16,121 bases of DNA from JAWXVE01 sp044425555 (GTDB taxonomy: Bacteria > Bacillota > Clostridia > Lachnospirales > Lachnospiraceae), in contig JAWXVF010000050.1 in the NCBI GenBank assembly GCA_044425555.1, positions 1 through 16,121 of the forward strand, given 5' to 3'. How positions within the stretch are numbered: position 1 is the stretch's first letter; each line of letters starts with the position of its first letter. The notes beneath the pieces were generated by a model. The model ran no database searches and was not told the DNA's origin. It saw only the letters and a list, made by a program, of their open reading frames with translations. Of this stretch, positions 14,374 through 16,121 are shown in pieces. The translations under genes were made by a program, and so were the position numbers.

Positions 14374-14447
14374 TTGTCGTCAAATCTTAAGTCTGTATCC
14401 AATCCTCGTCTGCAATTCTTGTTTCTTTGGTCTCGGTAATTGCTCCT

Positions 14448-14477
14448 CTACGTGTACGAATTATCAAAAGGTTTTGA
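14448..14477. repeat. Right copy of imperfect 30-bp direct repeat at the cassette border
   Basis: Matches 7139-7168 at 23 of 30 positions without gaps. It lies about 30 bp inside the point where VirD4 similarity ends. Confidence 0.5.
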
Positions 14478-14505
14478 CGCAATTTTTTGAATTTTTGCAA
14501 TCAGC

Positions 14506-15011
14506 ACCTGCCGCTAATTTATATTTTTTATATTGCCTTACTGCAAAATGTTCAGGACTTTTCTCTTCTAATTCTTCAAACAATAAATCTACAGCATTTT
14601 TGAATGTTTCATCATCTTCTCTTACCTCACTGGCATTGATAAATTCAATTAAGGTATTAAAATTTTGTTCTTCTTTTGGTGCTTCATACCAAATATAACC
14701 AATAAGTGCAGTATAGAGAAGTGTTTCAGCCTTAACCCAAAAATCATCGCCACCTTTCCCCTCTCCTTTTGTATTAGCAAGTAATGTTGTTACTAGTTTT
14801 AAAATATCTTTTTCACTCTTAATGTATGCAAACGGATTATAATGCATTGATTTTTTAAAGTTAATGGTATTTAATACCTTAATTTTATACTTCTCATAAA
14901 CCACCTTCCCATTTTTATCTTTGATTGGCTTTCTGTTTTAGAATCTAACTTAGGAGTTCCCTTTTGTAATAGCTTTCCACACTCCACCAAAATAGAACCT
15001 TTGGGGTGCGT
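14506..15011 (-). pseudogene. Internal VirD4 fragment, truncated at both ends and frameshifted
   Basis: Translation shows consecutive VirD4 family segments: PKGSILVECGKLLQKGTPKLD (from about 15004) in one frame, then KDKNGKVVYEKYKIKVLNT, YNPFAYIKSEKDILKLVTTL, GGDDFWVKAETLLYTALIGY and HFAVRQYKKYKLAAG in another. The switch lies near 14925-14945 and needs one indel. The N-terminal membrane part and Walker A are absent upstream, and similarity stops at AAG near 14506, before the ATPase core is complete. The protein cannot work. It overlaps in family position with residues 173-190 of VirD4 at 1-570 but is clearly diverged from it there, so it is not a recent duplicate. It directly follows tnpW, so pcfB and the VirD4 N-terminus were deleted here. 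Confidence 0.88.
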
Positions 15012-15027
15012 TTTGTCAAGACCGAAC

Positions 15028-15207
15028 TTATAAATATTTTTCTTTTTCCAAATCATTTATGATAAGCCTTTCTATTTTGTCTTGAAGTGTTTCCTTGCTT
15101 GTTTTACTGAAATGCACACCCACAGTATACGTTGTCTTGCCGATTTTATGGGTAAACGTACCTTCTGTGGGAGAAGTAGATACTTGTTTTACTGATTGTT
15201 CTCTCAT
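15028..15207 (-). CDS. tnpW: TnpW-like transposon-encoded small protein
   Basis: A 59-residue protein matching the TnpW pattern: a short N-terminal tail, a THKIGKTTYTVGVHFS core (about residues 23-38), then SKETLQDKIERLI and a charged end. TnpW-like proteins recur between the DnaC-like gene and pcfB/virD4 in Tn1549-type elements; their biochemical role is unknown. The start is ATG 15207 with AAAGGAG 8 nt upstream. It is downstream of the DnaC-like gene by 70 bp, with an attenuator-like hairpin in between. Only 16 bp separate its stop from the VirD4 fragment. Confidence 0.82.
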   Translation of the reverse strand: MREQSVKQVSTSPTEGTFTHKIGKTTYTVGVHFSKTSKETLQDKIERLIINDLEKEKYL

Positions 15208-15241
15208 ATGGTCTGCTCCTTTCTAAATTTGAGTATAAAAA

Positions 15242-15279
15242 AATGGCTCTTACTGATTTTTATATCAATAAAAGCCATT
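15242..15279 (-). terminator. Hairpin with U-tract between the DnaC-like gene and tnpW
   Basis: On the minus-strand transcript arms 15264-15279 and 15242-15257 pair over 16 bp with two G-U pairs and a 6-nt loop, followed by about seven Us. It begins inside the stop codon of the DnaC-like gene and ends 34 nt before the tnpW start. Its form resembles the hairpins at 3529-3573 and 3647-3697. Confidence 0.85.
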
Positions 15280-16117
15280 AGCCTAAGATTTCTTTGAGTT
15301 TATTCATTTTTTCAGTTGCTCTTTCCTTGCGTTTACTCTCACCCTCAAAGAAAATAGGCACGCACATCTCTAGCACCCTATCATATATACGTCTGTAATC
15401 GGTCTGAATAGCTGTATTTTCCATTTCTGATAATGTTAGGTTAGTTGTCACAATTAAAGGCTTAGAAGCTGTATATCGGCTATCTATGACGTTATAAATC
15501 TGTTCTAGGGCAAATGCAGTATCTCTTTCCATTCCAAAATCATCAATTATGAGTAGGCTCTTACGATTAAGTTTGGCAATATACTCGTTTTTATCAATTT
15601 GCAAATTCATCATATCAGCTAAAATAATACCAAAATTTGTCATAAGTACCGAAACCTCTTTCTCAATCAGTGCATTGGCAATGCACCCAGCAACAAAACT
15701 TTTGCCAGTACCAACATTTCCCCATAATAGCAATCCAGTATTTTCAGCTTTTATCATTTCAAAGTTTTCAACATATCGTTTTGCAATATCAATCTGCTTG
15801 CTACTACTTGTGTCATTTTTAAAAATCCACTGTAACATTTTTTTATCTCGTATCCCTTGTTCTCTAAGCCTTTCCACCATTTGATAATGATTTCTAAGTT
15901 CTTCTTGTCTTCGTTCTTCAAGGGTTTCCTTAGAACGACACGCACAAGGAATGGGTACAATGTTTCTTCCGTCAAAAAATGGCTTATCCAATCTTTTTTG
16001 CTTTGGAGTGTTACATTTACCACAATACATGAGGTTATCTATTTCGTTTAGATAGTCGCTAGGCTCTGAATTTCGCTGTTCAATGCTGTCTGCTATGTTA
16101 TTAATATAGTTTTTCAT
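15278..16117 (-). CDS. DnaC/IstB-like AAA+ ATPase (helicase loader)
   Basis: A 279-residue DnaC-type loader expected to place the replicative helicase on the element during its replication. The N-terminal part has a four-cysteine zinc-binding pattern (Cys32, Cys35, Cys58, Cys60), seen in ICE-encoded DnaC-like proteins. The AAA+ domain carries Walker A GNVGTGKS (133-140), Walker B LLIIDDFG (188-195), a sensor-1 TTN (224-226) and an arginine-rich YRRIYDRV segment (241-248) in the arginine-finger region. The ATG is four bases from the window end, so its ribosome site cannot be seen and a more upstream start is possible. In related elements it follows the replication initiator; here that gene would be outside the window. 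Confidence 0.9.
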   Translation of the reverse strand: MKNYINNIADSIEQRNSEPSDYLNEIDNLMYCGKCNTPKQKRLDKPFFDGRNIVPIPCACRSKETLEERRQEELRNHYQMVERLREQGIRDKKMLQWIFKNDTSSSKQIDIAKRYVENFEMIKAENTGLLLWGNVGTGKSFVAGCIANALIEKEVSVLMTNFGIILADMMNLQIDKNEYIAKLNRKSLLIIDDFGMERDTAFALEQIYNVIDSRYTASKPLIVTTNLTLSEMENTAIQTDYRRIYDRVLEMCVPIFFEGESKRKERATEKMNKLKEILG

Positions 16118-16121
16118 GTTC

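Larger units (their letters stand above)
1..16121. mobile_element. Mosaic of Tn1549/CTn-type ICE modules carrying a transport cassette
   Basis: The window combines gene families that recur together in Tn1549-like integrative and conjugative elements of Firmicutes: PcfB, VirD4, ParB, DUF6017 initiator, MobC, LtrC-like helicase, TnpW and a DnaC-like ATPase. Two non-identical VirD4 sequences are present (1-570 and 14506-15011), so at least two ICE lineages contribute. Neither element end, integrase nor attachment site lies inside the window, so the true boundaries are unknown. By eye the ICE portions look more AT-rich than the transporter genes at 8700-13540, which fits separate origins. The family assignment rests on recognised proteins; the two-element interpretation is inference. 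Confidence 0.75.

Noticed and set aside
14144..14698. Plus-strand open frame of 184 codons across the tetR start, promoter and VirD4 scar
   Set aside because: It is antisense to well-supported features, cysteine- and phenylalanine-rich in a way typical of shadow frames, and has no ribosome site.
15011..15030. Possible nic/oriT-like site in the junction between tnpW and the VirD4 fragment
   Set aside because: The ACGCACCCC stretch is only loosely like the TAAGTGCGCCCT nic consensus (about 7 of 12) and belongs to the VirD4 coding homology; no flanking inverted repeat was found.

Overview
This window is part of a low-GC Gram-positive (Bacillota) genome. It reads as a mosaic of Tn1549/CTn-type integrative and conjugative element (ICE) genes with a membrane-transport cassette set inside it. 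The family resemblances (PcfB/DUF3801, VirD4 coupling protein, ParB, DUF6017 replication initiator, MobC, TnpW, DnaC-like loader, LtrC-like helicase) point to Clostridia or related Firmicutes, but the species cannot be named. No tRNA, rRNA, CRISPR array, insertion sequence, integrase or antibiotic-resistance gene was recognised.

Layout. Positions 1-3920 (minus strand) carry an ICE replication/transfer block. In transcription order it is a small DUF6809-like protein, ParB, the replication initiator, a DpnD/PcfM-DUF3846 protein, PcfB, and the N-terminal third of VirD4, which runs off the left edge. A consensus promoter (3976-4004) drives the block, and long hairpins with U-tracts sit between several of its genes. 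Positions 3920-5014 form a control region with two small XRE repressors on the plus strand, a Spo0A-C-like small protein on the minus strand, a divergent promoter pair with AT-rich repeats, and a nested 40-bp dyad operator. Positions 5102-7154 hold MobC and the C-terminal remnant of a much larger LtrC-like helicase.

Positions 7190-14373 are a self-contained minus-strand operon: TetR regulator, two exporter-fold ABC subunits of YbtP/YbtQ type, and a full ECF module (MptD/Trep_Strep-type S component, T component, double-NBD A component). It has a perfect -35/-10 promoter, a perfect 19-bp palindrome at the expected operator position, tightly spaced genes and a strong terminator. The gene set resembles transport modules linked to siderophore or metallophore uptake, but no biosynthesis genes are present and the substrate is unknown.

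Positions 14506-16121 return to ICE genes: a frameshifted internal VirD4 fragment, TnpW, an attenuator-like hairpin and a DnaC/IstB-like ATPase. The VirD4 remnant and the LtrC remnant lie on either side of the transport operon in the order and orientation they have in this ICE family. The simplest reading is that the conjugation core of one ICE was lost and the transport cassette occupies its place, next to a second, diverged ICE copy whose VirD4 is at the left edge. Imperfect 30-bp direct repeats (23/30 identical) lie at the two cassette borders.
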